Shown piece by piece: positions 8,920-17,382 of a stretch of DNA of 64,000 nt. Below the pieces are notes generated by a model. That model was not told where the DNA came from, searched no databases, and saw only the letters and a list, made by a program, of their open reading frames with translations. The first letter of the stretch is position 1, and the number at the start of each line of letters is the position of its first letter. Source of the stretch: Treponema sp. UBA4692 (GTDB lineage Bacteria; Spirochaetota; Spirochaetia; Treponematales; Treponemataceae). A program made the translations under genes and the position numbers. Location of the stretch: NCBI GenBank assembly GCA_002404895.1, contig DHKO01000019.1:1-64000 (forward strand). The letters are read 5' to 3'.

Positions 8920-8949
8920 TTGACAAGCTCAATGCAAATTTATTAAGAT
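8920..8949 (+). promoter_or_regulatory. Sigma70-type promoter of gltB
   Basis: TTGACA (8920-8925), spacer of 18 and TAAGAT (8944-8949). Predicted start is near 8956, about 14 bases before the hexaloop hairpin. Confidence 0.65.
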
Positions 8950-8955
8950 TCTGAT

Positions 8956-9038
8956 AACAGATTTGTAAATACGACAAAGAAGCCGTAGATAAAATTTCAT
9001 TTTTTACAATGGAATTTTACCTGCGGCTTCTTTTTTTT
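8956..9038 (+). promoter_or_regulatory. ANTAR-type antitermination leader of gltB
   Basis: Hairpin TACGAC-AAAGAA-GCCGTA (8970-8987): six-base loop with A1 and G4, stem with one A-C mismatch. It overlaps the terminator: GAAGCCGTAG (8979-8988) pairs with CTGCGGCTTC (9021-9030), followed by eight T. The intervening loop folds further (AAAATTTC with GGAATTTT). Same architecture as the asnB, carA and pyrG leaders. Binding by the ANTAR protein is inferred. Confidence 0.78.
8979..9038 (+). terminator. Conditional intrinsic terminator in gltB leader
   Basis: Ten-bp stem with one G-U pair, extended by an inner AT-rich stem, then T8. It lies 176 bases upstream of gltB. Confidence 0.8.
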
Positions 9039-9045
9039 GCGGTAT

Positions 9046-9189
9046 GCGCTGGTAGCCCCCGAAGTTGTTTTGCGGCATTTTTGCTTGCTTTTCCGCGAGC
9101 AAAACAATGAGCGCTAGCGAAGGGGCGAACATAGCGACCCGAAGCAAAGTGCCGGCAGATGAGCCTGTACTCTGCTTCGGGAACCGCCC
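9046..9189 (-). repeat. Dispersed GC-rich repeat, copy 2
   Basis: Closest relative is copy 1 at 1521-1660. The first 100 bases are near-identical; the remainder diverges but keeps the terminal GGGAACCGCCC. Like copy 1, it sits between an attenuator and the gene start and is antisense to the gene. Confidence 0.7.
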
Positions 9190-9213
9190 ATATTATAAAA
9201 ATGAGAGGTATTT

Positions 9214-12200
9214 ATGGAAGCAAAAACTTTATACGAGCCTGTTTTTGAGCATGACAACTGCGGAATCGGCGCGGTCGTGAGCATTGACGCGGTGAAAAGC
9301 CGGAAAGTTGTTGACCGCGCTCTTTCAATTGTCGAGAAACTTGAGCACCGGGCTGGAAAAGACGCATCTGGAAAAACCGGCGATGGAGTTGGAATTTTGC
9401 TTCAGATTTGCCATGAATTTTATAAGAAGGCGGCGGCTGACTCTGGAATTTTCCTTGAAAACGAGGGCGAGTACGGAATCGGAATGTTTTTCTTTCCGCA
9501 GAATCCTGACGATTGCGAGTCTGAGCAGAAAAGATTTGAGAAAGAATGTTTTGACGAGAAGCTCACTTTTCTTGGCTGGAGAAAAGTTCCTGTTTTGAGC
9601 GATGTCTTGGGAGAGAAAGCTCTCGAGTGCATGCCGACGATTATTCAGGGATTTATTGAAAAGCCGCTCGGTGTTGAAAAAGGACTCGAGTTTGACAAGA
9701 TTTTGTACAGGCTTCGCCGCAAATTTGAAAAAGCTGATGAAAAGCCTGCGAAAACTTACGTTTGCTCGCTTTCAAGCCGGACTGTCGTCTACAAGGGAAT
9801 GTTCCTTGTGCAGCAGCTGCGCACTTTTTACCGCGACCTTCTTTCAGACGACTACACTTCGGCGGTGGCGATTGTCCACTCGCGGTTTTCCACAAACACA
9901 AATCCAAGCTGGCAGCGCGCCCACCCGAACAGATTTATCGCGCATAACGGCGAGATAAACACAATCCGCGGAAATGCGGACAGAATGATTGCAAGAAACG
10001 GCGAGATTGACTTGTCTGGCTCTGATTCTGCGATGCTTGACAACACGCTTGAATATTACGTTATGAACGGAATGGACTTGCCGCTTGCGGTTCTGATGTG
10101 CATTCCGCAGGCATGGAAGCATGACAACTCGCTAAGTCAGGAGCGTAAGGATTTTTATCATTACTGGGCGACTATGATGGAGCCGTGGGACGGTCCTGCC
10201 GCAGTTTTGTTCAGCGACGGCGAGCAGTTCGGAGCGACTTTGGACAGAAACGGTCTTCGCCCGAGCCGATACTACATTACAAAAGACAATACGCTGATTC
10301 TTTCTTCAGAGGTCGGAGTTCTTGATATTCCTGAAAGCAACATTGTCGTTAAGTCAAGGCTTGAGCCTGGAAAGATTCTCCTTGTTGACCTGAAGCAGAA
10401 GCGTCTTATTTCAAACGACGAGATTAAAGACAAGTACGCGTCAAAATATCCTTACGGCGAATGGCTTAGCCAGAATCTCGTTCCGCTTTCGCAAATAAAA
10501 ATTCCTAACAAGAAAATTCCTGTAAGCACGCAGGAAAAGCGCGACAAATTGTATAAGGCGTTCGGCTGGTGTCTTGAAGACGTGAACGAGATGATTCTCC
10601 CGATGGCGAAAAACGGCGTTGAGCCTACTGGAGCAATGGGCGTTGACACTCCGCTTGCCGTTATGTCTGAAAAGCATCCTTCGCTTTTCAATTATTTCAA
10701 GCAGCTTTTTGCGCAGGTTACAAATCCTCCGATTGACTCTCTGCGCGAGAAAATTGTTACGGACACAAGCGTTTATGTCGGAAGCGACGGCGACATTTTG
10801 AATCCGAAAGGAAAGAACTGCCACGTTCTTGAAATCAACAATCCGATTTTGACAGGCGTTGATCTCCTGAAAATCTCGACTTTGAATGAAAAAGGGCTTC
10901 GCTCAAAGAAAATCTCGCTTCTTTATGATTTCGCGTCTGAAAACAGCGGAAAAAATCTTGAGAAAGCTATTGAGAATCTTTTTTCCGAGATTGAAAGCGC
11001 GTATGACGAGGGCTTCAACATTATGATTTTGTCTGACCGCGGTCTTGACGAGAATCATCTTGCGATTCCGTCTCTTCTTGCGGTTTCGGCGGTTGAGCAG
11101 TATTTAATCCGCACAAAGCGCAGAACTCTTGTCTCTGTGATTTTGGAAAGCGGCGAAATTCGGAATGTCCATCAGGCTGCGATGTGCCTTGGCTATGGAG
11201 CCAGGGCGGTGAATCCTTATCTTGCGCACGAATGCATCGCCGAGATGATTGACAAGAAGCTTTTGGACAAGGATTATCACACAGCGATTGACGACTTCAA
11301 CAAGGCGATTATGAACGGAATTGTCAAAATCGCCGCGAAAATGGGAATCTCGACTTTGCAGTCTTACCAGTCGTCGCAGATTTTCGAGGCTGTCGGAATA
11401 AATCAGAGCGTGATTGACAAATATTTCACGAATACAGTTTCAAGAATCGGCGGAATCGGCCTTAAAGAGATTGAAGAGGACATAAATTTCCATCATGCGA
11501 AAGCATACGAGCCAAGCCTTGAAGAGAAAATCAGCGTGAACAACAAGCTGATAAAGCTAGATCAGCTCGGCCAGCACAAATACAAGGCCGGAGAATCTTG
11601 CGAGGACCATTTGATAACTCCACAGCTTATAAAGGCTTTGCAGGAATCCTGCCAGAACGGAGACTACGCGAGGTTCAAGGAATATTCGGCTCTCGTTGAC
11701 GACACGAACCATCCTCACACTTTGCGCGCGCTGCTCGATTTTGATTTTGACAATGCGAAAGCGATTCCTCTTGACGAGGTTGAGAGCGTTGAGAATATTG
11801 TAACAAGATTCAAGACAGGCGCGATGAGCTACGGCTCGATTTCAGAGGAGGCGCACAAATGCCTTGCCGCCGCGATGAACCATTTGCACGGACGCTCAAA
11901 TTCAGGCGAGGGCGGCGAACGCTCAGACCGCTTTGGAACTGAATATTCGTCAGCGATAAAGCAGGTTGCTTCCGGCCGTTTTGGAGTTACAGAAGAATAT
12001 TTGCTAAGCGCGAAGGAGATTCAGATAAAGCTTGCCCAGGGCGCAAAACCTGGCGAAGGCGGACATCTTCCGGGCAAAAAAGTTTATCCGTGGATTGCGC
12101 AGACGAGATTTGCGACTCCTGGCGTTTCCTTGATTTCTCCGCCGCCGCACCACGACATTTACTCCATTGAGGACTTGGCTCAGCTTATCTACGACCTTAA

Positions 12201-13737
12201 GAACGCGAACCGAAAGGCTGACATTTCCGTAAAGCTCGTTAGCGAGGCTGGAGTCGGAACAATTGCCGCTGGCGTTGCGAAGGCAGGAGCGCAGGTCATT
12301 TTGATTTCAGGACACGACGGCGGAACTGGAGCCGCTCCTTTAAGCTCGATTCACCATGCCGGCCTGCCGTGGGAAATGGGGCTTACAGAAACTCACCAGA
12401 CTTTGATTCAGAACGGTCTTCGCGGGCTTGTCCGCCTTGAAACCGACGGAAAACTTATGGACGGACGCGATGTCGCAATCGCTACGCTGCTTGGAGCCGA
12501 GGAATTCGGCTTTGCGACAGCTCCGCTCATCGTTATGGGCTGCCGAATGCTTCGTGTCTGCAATCTTGACACTTGTCCGTTCGGAGTCGCGACTCAGAAT
12601 CAGTCTCTCCGTGAAAAATTCCCGGGAAAGCCTGAGTATGTCGAGAATTTTATGATTTACGTTGCCAAGGAGCTTCGCGAAATCATGGCGAAACTTGGAG
12701 TAAGGACTGTTGACGAGATGGTTGGCCGCACGGATTTCCTTAAATTGAAAGAAAAGCAGGCATTCGGACGCGCAAAGCTTGTTGATGTCTCGCGGATTCT
12801 TGCACGCACAGACGACAGCTGGAAGAAAAACAGCGAGCACGGAATCAGAAAGCAGGAAAAAGAGGAGCTTAACTTTTCGATTGATGTTTTGCGCCTTCTC
12901 CCTGTCATGGACAACTCTCGGCTTACAACGCTTAAATACGATGTCCAATGCACAGACAGAACTGCAGGAACAATTCTAGGCTCTGTGATTCAGACAAAAT
13001 ACGGAAATTCGCTTGACGAGGACAAATATGTTGTTCATTTCACAGGCGGAGCCGGCCAGTCGTTTGGCGCGTTTATTCCAAAAGGCTTGACTTTGCGTCT
13101 TTCAGGAGATGCGAATGACGCTGTTGGAAAAGGCTTGAGCGGCGGAAAAATTGTAATCTGCCCGTCTGAGGATTTTGAAGGCAAGGCAGATGAGAACATA
13201 ATCATCGGAAACGTTGCTTTCTTCGGCGCGACAAGCGGAAGCGGCTTTGTGAACGGAGTTGCGGGCGAGCGTTTCTGCGTTAGAAATTCAGGAGCGACTG
13301 TTGTTGCAGAAGGCTGCGGAGACCACGGACTTGAATATATGACCGGCGGAACTGCTGTTATTCTTGGAAAAACAGGAAAAAATCTCTGCGCTGGAATGTC
13401 TGGCGGTGTCGCTTATGTTCTTGACGAGAACCACGACCTTTACAAGCGTCTCAACAAGGAGCTTGTGACGATGTACGACCTTGACGACGAGACGACTGTC
13501 GCGCGAAACACGACCGACACTGAAATCTTGAAGTCGCTGATTGAAAAGCATTACGAGGAGACCGGCTCTGAAAAGGCGAAAACGATTCTGAGCGATTTTT
13601 CTTCTTACATTCCAAAATTCAAGAAAATTATTCCGAACGATTATCTTAAAATTATGACAGAAATCGCAAAGGATGAGGAAAGCGGAATGTCGCACGAGGA
13701 AGCCTCTCTTGACGCATTCAAGAAATGCACTGCATAA
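9214..13737 (+). CDS. gltB: Glutamate synthase large subunit (GOGAT)
   Basis: Converts glutamine and 2-oxoglutarate to two glutamates. 1507 residues, full length for the large subunit. The class II glutaminase nucleophile is Cys16 in EHDNCGIGA, so the chain is probably processed just before it, as is known for the family. The FMN/synthase half contains RFKTGAMSYGSIS, NSGEGGE and GGTGAAPLSS. The [3Fe-4S] ligands are visible as CRMLRVCNLDTCPFG. The C-terminal glycine-rich beta-helix (GGxxGxGxxGG type repeats) ends the protein. SD GAGAGG precedes the ATG. No gltD small subunit follows, so the electron donor is open (ferredoxin or a subunit encoded elsewhere). Expression probably depends on the leader at 8956. 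Confidence 0.97.
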   Translation: MEAKTLYEPVFEHDNCGIGAVVSIDAVKSRKVVDRALSIVEKLEHRAGKDASGKTGDGVGILLQICHEFYKKAAADSGIFLENEGEYGIGMFFFPQNPDDCESEQKRFEKECFDEKLTFLGWRKVPVLSDVLGEKALECMPTIIQGFIEKPLGVEKGLEFDKILYRLRRKFEKADEKPAKTYVCSLSSRTVVYKGMFLVQQLRTFYRDLLSDDYTSAVAIVHSRFSTNTNPSWQRAHPNRFIAHNGEINTIRGNADRMIARNGEIDLSGSDSAMLDNTLEYYVMNGMDLPLAVLMCIPQAWKHDNSLSQERKDFYHYWATMMEPWDGPAAVLFSDGEQFGATLDRNGLRPSRYYITKDNTLILSSEVGVLDIPESNIVVKSRLEPGKILLVDLKQKRLISNDEIKDKYASKYPYGEWLSQNLVPLSQIKIPNKKIPVSTQEKRDKLYKAFGWCLEDVNEMILPMAKNGVEPTGAMGVDTPLAVMSEKHPSLFNYFKQLFAQVTNPPIDSLREKIVTDTSVYVGSDGDILNPKGKNCHVLEINNPILTGVDLLKISTLNEKGLRSKKISLLYDFASENSGKNLEKAIENLFSEIESAYDEGFNIMILSDRGLDENHLAIPSLLAVSAVEQYLIRTKRRTLVSVILESGEIRNVHQAAMCLGYGARAVNPYLAHECIAEMIDKKLLDKDYHTAIDDFNKAIMNGIVKIAAKMGISTLQSYQSSQIFEAVGINQSVIDKYFTNTVSRIGGIGLKEIEEDINFHHAKAYEPSLEEKISVNNKLIKLDQLGQHKYKAGESCEDHLITPQLIKALQESCQNGDYARFKEYSALVDDTNHPHTLRALLDFDFDNAKAIPLDEVESVENIVTRFKTGAMSYGSISEEAHKCLAAAMNHLHGRSNSGEGGERSDRFGTEYSSAIKQVASGRFGVTEEYLLSAKEIQIKLAQGAKPGEGGHLPGKKVYPWIAQTRFATPGVSLISPPPHHDIYSIEDLAQLIYDLKNANRKADISVKLVSEAGVGTIAAGVAKAGAQVILISGHDGGTGAAPLSSIHHAGLPWEMGLTETHQTLIQNGLRGLVRLETDGKLMDGRDVAIATLLGAEEFGFATAPLIVMGCRMLRVCNLDTCPFGVATQNQSLREKFPGKPEYVENFMIYVAKELREIMAKLGVRTVDEMVGRTDFLKLKEKQAFGRAKLVDVSRILARTDDSWKKNSEHGIRKQEKEELNFSIDVLRLLPVMDNSRLTTLKYDVQCTDRTAGTILGSVIQTKYGNSLDEDKYVVHFTGGAGQSFGAFIPKGLTLRLSGDANDAVGKGLSGGKIVICPSEDFEGKADENIIIGNVAFFGATSGSGFVNGVAGERFCVRNSGATVVAEGCGDHGLEYMTGGTAVILGKTGKNLCAGMSGGVAYVLDENHDLYKRLNKELVTMYDLDDETTVARNTTDTEILKSLIEKHYEETGSEKAKTILSDFSSYIPKFKKIIPNDYLKIMTEIAKDEESGMSHEEASLDAFKKCTA

Positions 13738-13762
13738 AAAAAGCGTGCAGTTTTGTGTACAT

Positions 13763-13807
13763 GAGAACATTCTGTTTACCTGAAAGGCTGGCAGAGTGTT
13801 CTCTTTT
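13763..13807 (+). terminator. Intrinsic terminator after gltB
   Basis: GAGAACATTCTG (13763-13774) pairs with CAGAGTGTTCTC (13792-13803), one wobble pair, then TTTT. A strong 12-bp stem shortly after the gltB stop. Confidence 0.8.
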
Positions 13808-13833
13808 CTGCTTTTTTGCCTAGCAAAAAGCGA

Positions 13834-13862
13834 TTTACATAAAACTCAAAAATCTTTATAAT
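13834..13862 (+). promoter_or_regulatory. Promoter of the QueT/VUT-type transporter operon
   Basis: TTTACA (13834-13839), 17-base spacer, consensus TATAAT (13857-13862). Predicted transcription start is near 13869. Confidence 0.7.
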
Positions 13863-13879
13863 CGTTCAGAAATTTTTAC

Positions 13880-13915
13880 CGCGCAGTTTATGATTCCTCA
13901 TAATTCTCCTGCGCG
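13880..13915 (+). promoter_or_regulatory. Structured 5' leader upstream of QueT/VUT-type gene
   Basis: Two nested perfect stems: outer CGCGCAG (13880-13886) with CTGCGCG (13909-13915), inner TTATGA (13888-13893) with TCATAA (13898-13903) around a TTCC tetraloop, and an asymmetric internal loop (1 versus 5 bases). The SD GGAGG follows about 20 bases later. No T run, so it is not a terminator. A ligand-sensing role (for example preQ1) is possible because the gene is a QueT-type candidate, but no known preQ1 class is recognisable. Confidence 0.4.
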
Positions 13916-13947
13916 TTACAAATTAAAATTCTTACGGAGGCGGCGAA

Positions 13948-14709
13948 ATGCCATTTTTAAAAAAAATCACTTCTTTTATTTCCCGGGAATTCGAGGACTT
14001 CAAAATCCTTTTGAGAAACATTCCCTCTCTTACAATCTCTTTTTTTATCTTGTCGGTTGTCTGCGCGAATCTTCTTGCAAACAAGGAGCTTGTGAGCTTC
14101 AAATATCTCGCGCTTGACTGCGGATTCACTTTCAGCTGGATTATGTTTCTTTGCATGGACGTAATCTGCAAGAGGTGGGGCGCGCGCGCTTCGATAAAGG
14201 TCTCTCTTCTTGCGCTTTTTGTCAACCTTTGCCTGACTTTTATTTTCGCGCTTCTTTCAAAAACGCCGGGAATGTGGGGCGAATTCTACGCGACAGAAAA
14301 TATTCAGGTGAACGATGCTTTGAATGCGACTTTCGGCGGCTCGTGGTATGTTGTTCTTGGCTCTTCGCTCGCTTTTTTGACATCTTCCATCGTGAATTCG
14401 CTTATGAACATTGCAGTCGGCTCGCTTTTTAAGTCTGATGGATTTTGGGCTTTCGCCGCGCGTTCTTACATTTCAACCGCGGTCGGCCAGTTCGTTGACA
14501 ATCTTATTTTCGCCACAGTTGTCTCAAAAATATTTTTCGGCTGGACTTGGACGCAGGTTTTCATCTGCTCTGCAATCGGTGCGTTTTTCGAGCTTTTGTG
14601 CGAGGTTGTTTTCTCCGGTCTCGGATACAAAATCGTGAGAAGTTGGGAAAAGGAGAACGTTGGAAACGCTTACTTTGAATACAGGGAAAAACTGGCGGCA
14701 AACAAATGA
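13948..14709 (+). CDS. VUT-family membrane transporter, probable queuosine precursor transporter (YhhQ/QueT-like)
   Basis: 253-residue membrane protein with about six hydrophobic segments after a charged N-terminal tail. The stretch FWAFAARSYISTAVGQFVDN resembles the hallmark of VUT (DUF165/YhhQ) proteins, which are linked to uptake of queuosine precursors. Start ATG follows GGAGG. It overlaps the next gene by four bases (ATGA), so the two are translationally coupled. Substrate is inferred from the family only. Confidence 0.78.
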   Translation: MPFLKKITSFISREFEDFKILLRNIPSLTISFFILSVVCANLLANKELVSFKYLALDCGFTFSWIMFLCMDVICKRWGARASIKVSLLALFVNLCLTFIFALLSKTPGMWGEFYATENIQVNDALNATFGGSWYVVLGSSLAFLTSSIVNSLMNIAVGSLFKSDGFWAFAARSYISTAVGQFVDNLIFATVVSKIFFGWTWTQVFICSAIGAFFELLCEVVFSGLGYKIVRSWEKENVGNAYFEYREKLAANK

Positions 14710-15392
14710 AAGTCTTGATTACTGGAACAAGCCGCGGAATTGGACGTGCGGCTGCGCTGAAATTTTTGTCTGAAGGACACGAGGTTTTCGGAATCGATGT
14801 AAAAAAAAATACACCTTTAGACGGTTTCTCGGATTCTGACGATAGAAAAAAGCGTTATCATCATTTTTGCGCCGATATTTCAGATGAAAAGTCTCTTCCT
14901 GAAATTGAAGACATCGAAATTCTGATAAACAACGCGGGAATTCAAACCGGAACTGAAAAAGATATAAGCGTGAATCTTCTCGGCACGATGAATGTTACAA
15001 AAAAGTACGCTTTCCAGAAATCGATAAAGTCAGTTCTGTTCAATGCGTCTGTTTCGGCTCTCACTGGAAATGAATTTCCTGAATATGTCGCGTCAAAAGC
15101 CGGAATTGTCGGCTATATGAAAAACTGTGCGATAAGGCTTTCAAACGAGTTCAGGGCGATTTGCAACGCGCTTTGTTTCGGCGGAGTTCTTACGGAATTG
15201 AACGAGCCGGTTATGAAAGATGAGGAACTTTGGCAGAAAATAATGGACGTAACTCCGCTTAAACGCTGGGCAACACCAGAGGAAGCCGCAGAGTGGATTT
15301 ATTTTGTTTCCGTTGTGAACAAATTCTGCACGGGCCAGGCGATTGATATTTCCGGCGGCGAGCGGAACTGTGCAGACTTGTTTGTCTGGTAA
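14706..15392 (+). CDS. Short-chain dehydrogenase/reductase (FabG-like)
   Basis: 228-residue Rossmann oxidoreductase. The NAD(P)-binding motif TGTSRGIG is at residues 7-14; NNAG follows near residue 78. The catalytic Ser is in NASVSAL and the Tyr-Lys pair in EYVASKAG. C-terminal DISGG is typical of FabG-like SDRs. The order and length fit a classical SDR, but the substrate is not readable. It starts inside the stop region of the QueT/VUT-type gene and converges with birA, 39 bases away. Confidence 0.85.
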   Translation: MKVLITGTSRGIGRAAALKFLSEGHEVFGIDVKKNTPLDGFSDSDDRKKRYHHFCADISDEKSLPEIEDIEILINNAGIQTGTEKDISVNLLGTMNVTKKYAFQKSIKSVLFNASVSALTGNEFPEYVASKAGIVGYMKNCAIRLSNEFRAICNALCFGGVLTELNEPVMKDEELWQKIMDVTPLKRWATPEEAAEWIYFVSVVNKFCTGQAIDISGGERNCADLFVW

Positions 15393-15431
15393 AAACAAGG
15401 AAAATTCAGAAGCAGCTTTGTGTATGAAATT

Positions 15432-16487
15432 TTATACAAACTGATATGATTTCAGGGTTACCTCGCCTGAGCGCAGCGTTTTTATTGTTCCATCTGAAAG
15501 CAAAACGACAAGCCCTGCGTTATCATCGATGTCAACAGCTTTTGCCTTGTAGACTTTTCTTTCATCTCCGATTACAGGATGAACCTCGATTGTCTGCCCG
15601 GTTAGAAACGAGTTTTCCTTGTACTCGGAGATTATTTTTTCCGGGTCGCTTTCCATCAGCGTCAAAAACTGGCCTGCGACTTCGGCCGCAATCTCATATC
15701 TTTTTGGAGAATCTTGACTTTTCTCCGATGATGAAATGCTTCCCGCGACTTTCGCGACATCGCCCTTGAAAACTTCCGGGTTGTCCTTGATGTTTATTCC
15801 GATTCCGACGTAAGCCGCATCAATCCGCCCGGTCTCAAAATTTGCGAATCCTTCGGTAAGAATTCCGCAGATTTTTTTTCCGTCCACAAAAATGTCGTTT
15901 ATCCATTTTATTTTGGGCTGGATTTTGCAGAGTTTTTTTACAGCCCGGCAGACTGCCACCGCCGCAAACGCCGTCAGCCTTGCAGGATCTGTTATTCCGC
16001 CTTTCGGAGCGTAAATTATCGTAAGGTAGATTCCGGTTTTTGCAGGCGAGACAAAGGTGCGCCCGAGCCTGCCGCGTCCTGCCGTCTGCTTTTCAGCGAC
16101 AATAAACGACTTGTGGTATTTTTTTCCGGCTTCGGTAAGCTCTCCGTTCTCGTCTCGTAATGAGCCTGCCTCAGTCAGCTCCCTGCGAGCCTGCGTGTTT
16201 GTAGAGTCAATCTCGCTGTAGGCTTCGATTCTTGAATCCTTGAATTTCTGAAAATTTTCCCTGAAATACGAGGACAAAAGCTCTTCTGAGAAAAGGTCGC
16301 CGTTTTCCTTTATTGCATATCCGCCGTTTGTCGTGCCTTCAATTACAAATCCGCTTGAGCGCAGGCTGTTCACTGCTTTCCAGATTGCCGCGCGCGAAAC
16401 TGAACATTCCGCCGCGAGTTTTTCGCCCGAGACAGGAATTCCTTTGTTTTGAGTCAGAATCTCGAGAACTTTGTCTTTTGTTGCCAT
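15432..16487 (-). CDS. birA: Bifunctional biotin-protein ligase / biotin operon repressor
   Basis: Activates biotin with ATP and attaches it to carboxylase or decarboxylase subunits. The N-terminal ~65 residues form a winged helix (KVLEILTQNKGIPVSGEKLA...SRAAIWKAVNSL), so it may also repress biotin genes. The ligase domain carries TAGRGRLGRTFVSPAKTGIYLT-type substrate binding (seen as AGRGRLGR) and KWINDIFVDGKKICGIL, in which the usual KWPND Pro is Ile. The C-terminal SH3-like domain is present. 351 residues. It starts 15 bases after the stop of the chagasin-like gene, suggesting one transcript. Confidence 0.93.
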   Translation of the reverse strand: MATKDKVLEILTQNKGIPVSGEKLAAECSVSRAAIWKAVNSLRSSGFVIEGTTNGGYAIKENGDLFSEELLSSYFRENFQKFKDSRIEAYSEIDSTNTQARRELTEAGSLRDENGELTEAGKKYHKSFIVAEKQTAGRGRLGRTFVSPAKTGIYLTIIYAPKGGITDPARLTAFAAVAVCRAVKKLCKIQPKIKWINDIFVDGKKICGILTEGFANFETGRIDAAYVGIGINIKDNPEVFKGDVAKVAGSISSSEKSQDSPKRYEIAAEVAGQFLTLMESDPEKIISEYKENSFLTGQTIEVHPVIGDERKVYKAKAVDIDDNAGLVVLLSDGTIKTLRSGEVTLKSYQFV

Positions 16488-16502
16488 AGAAATAATTTCG
16501 CC

Positions 16503-17255
16503 TTAATTCAAATTTTTTACAAGCCTGACCGTCCTGTTTTTCTGCAAGATTTCAGGAATGAGATATTCAGAATTGTTGATGTGGGCGATTTTTGTGCCTT
16601 TCATTACAGGATAAATCTGTTTTCCAAGAAACATGACGATTTTGTTGCTTGTGTCAAGGAAAATATCGCCTTTTTTGACTTCGTTCTGATTCTTGAAAAG
16701 GGATTTGTCAGCCTCGACAATTTCTTTCATGTCAACGTAGAAAATTCCGCCTTGCTCGTAGATTTCGTTTGTTGAAAATTCAACCTGCGCGCCATCGGGA
16801 AGATAAGCCGCTTCCGCCAAAATAATTTCGCTAGACGCAACGTAGTTTGTAATTTCAGAATTCAGCGTCTCGATTTTTCCCTTAAGATTTTTGTCTGCGG
16901 AAAGAAGAACAGTGCGCTTCTCAAAAATTCCGCCGCCGTTCCATTGCTGGCCGTAGACAAGCTCGATTTGAGTTTTTCCTTCTTTCAAGATTTTGAAAGT
17001 CAGAGTCTGAGTTCCGCCGACGCCTGTCATTTCCGGCTCCGCCTTGTCCTGAACATATTTGTCGCTTTCAAGAACCGCGATTTTCTCATCTGCGATTTCC
17101 GCTTTCCAGGAGCAGCCTGTTGTCGGATTTGATTTTAGCTCGAGTGAAATCAAAGATTCGCTTCCAAGATTTTTTTCTGATTTTGACGCGCATGAGGAAA
17201 ATGAAAGAAGAGCCGCTTCGGCAAGAAAATAAAAAATAGAACTCAGTTTTTTCAT
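16503..17255 (-). CDS. Lipoprotein with chagasin-like (I42) protease-inhibitor domain
   Basis: The N-terminus is a lipoprotein signal with lipobox-like SFSSC. Residues ~35-125 match the chagasin fold of cysteine-protease inhibitors: loop motif NPTTGCSW (usually NPTTGY/F), then GVGGTQTLTFKILKEGKT and YGQQW. The remaining ~120 residues are not recognised and are predicted exported. It may protect the cell from its own or host cysteine proteases, as suggested for other bacterial I42 proteins; this is inference. SD GGAG precedes the ATG. It lies just upstream of birA on the same strand, with no functional link apparent. Confidence 0.75.
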   Translation of the reverse strand: MKKLSSIFYFLAEAALLSFSSCASKSEKNLGSESLISLELKSNPTTGCSWKAEIADEKIAVLESDKYVQDKAEPEMTGVGGTQTLTFKILKEGKTQIELVYGQQWNGGGIFEKRTVLLSADKNLKGKIETLNSEITNYVASSEIILAEAAYLPDGAQVEFSTNEIYEQGGIFYVDMKEIVEADKSLFKNQNEVKKGDIFLDTSNKIVMFLGKQIYPVMKGTKIAHINNSEYLIPEILQKNRTVRLVKNLN

Positions 17256-17315
17256 AATTCAAAAAGTCTCCGTAAAATTTCAAAAGATTTCATTTTTATT
17301 TTTTAGACAAAATCA

Positions 17316-17354
17316 AAGCAGGCAAAGCGCGTTTTTTTTTGCTTTGCCTGCCTT
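17316..17354 (-). terminator. Terminator-like hairpin after carB-dapF
   Basis: Perfect 11-bp stem GCAGGCAAAGC (17318-17328) with GCTTTGCCTGC (17341-17351). On the minus strand it follows the carB fusion and is trailed by a T-rich run (TTTGATTTTG). It probably separates carAB from the chagasin-birA pair. Confidence 0.6.
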
Positions 17355-17382
17355 GAAATTTCATTTTTGCGTTGAACTAGAT

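Noticed and set aside
12340..12948. 202-codon frame antisense to gltB
   Set aside because: Shadow of a highly conserved gene; no SD, no recognisable protein pattern.
13880..13915. Known preQ1 riboswitch
   Set aside because: The nested hairpin lacks the class I, II or III sequence elements I know; kept only as an unassigned structured leader.
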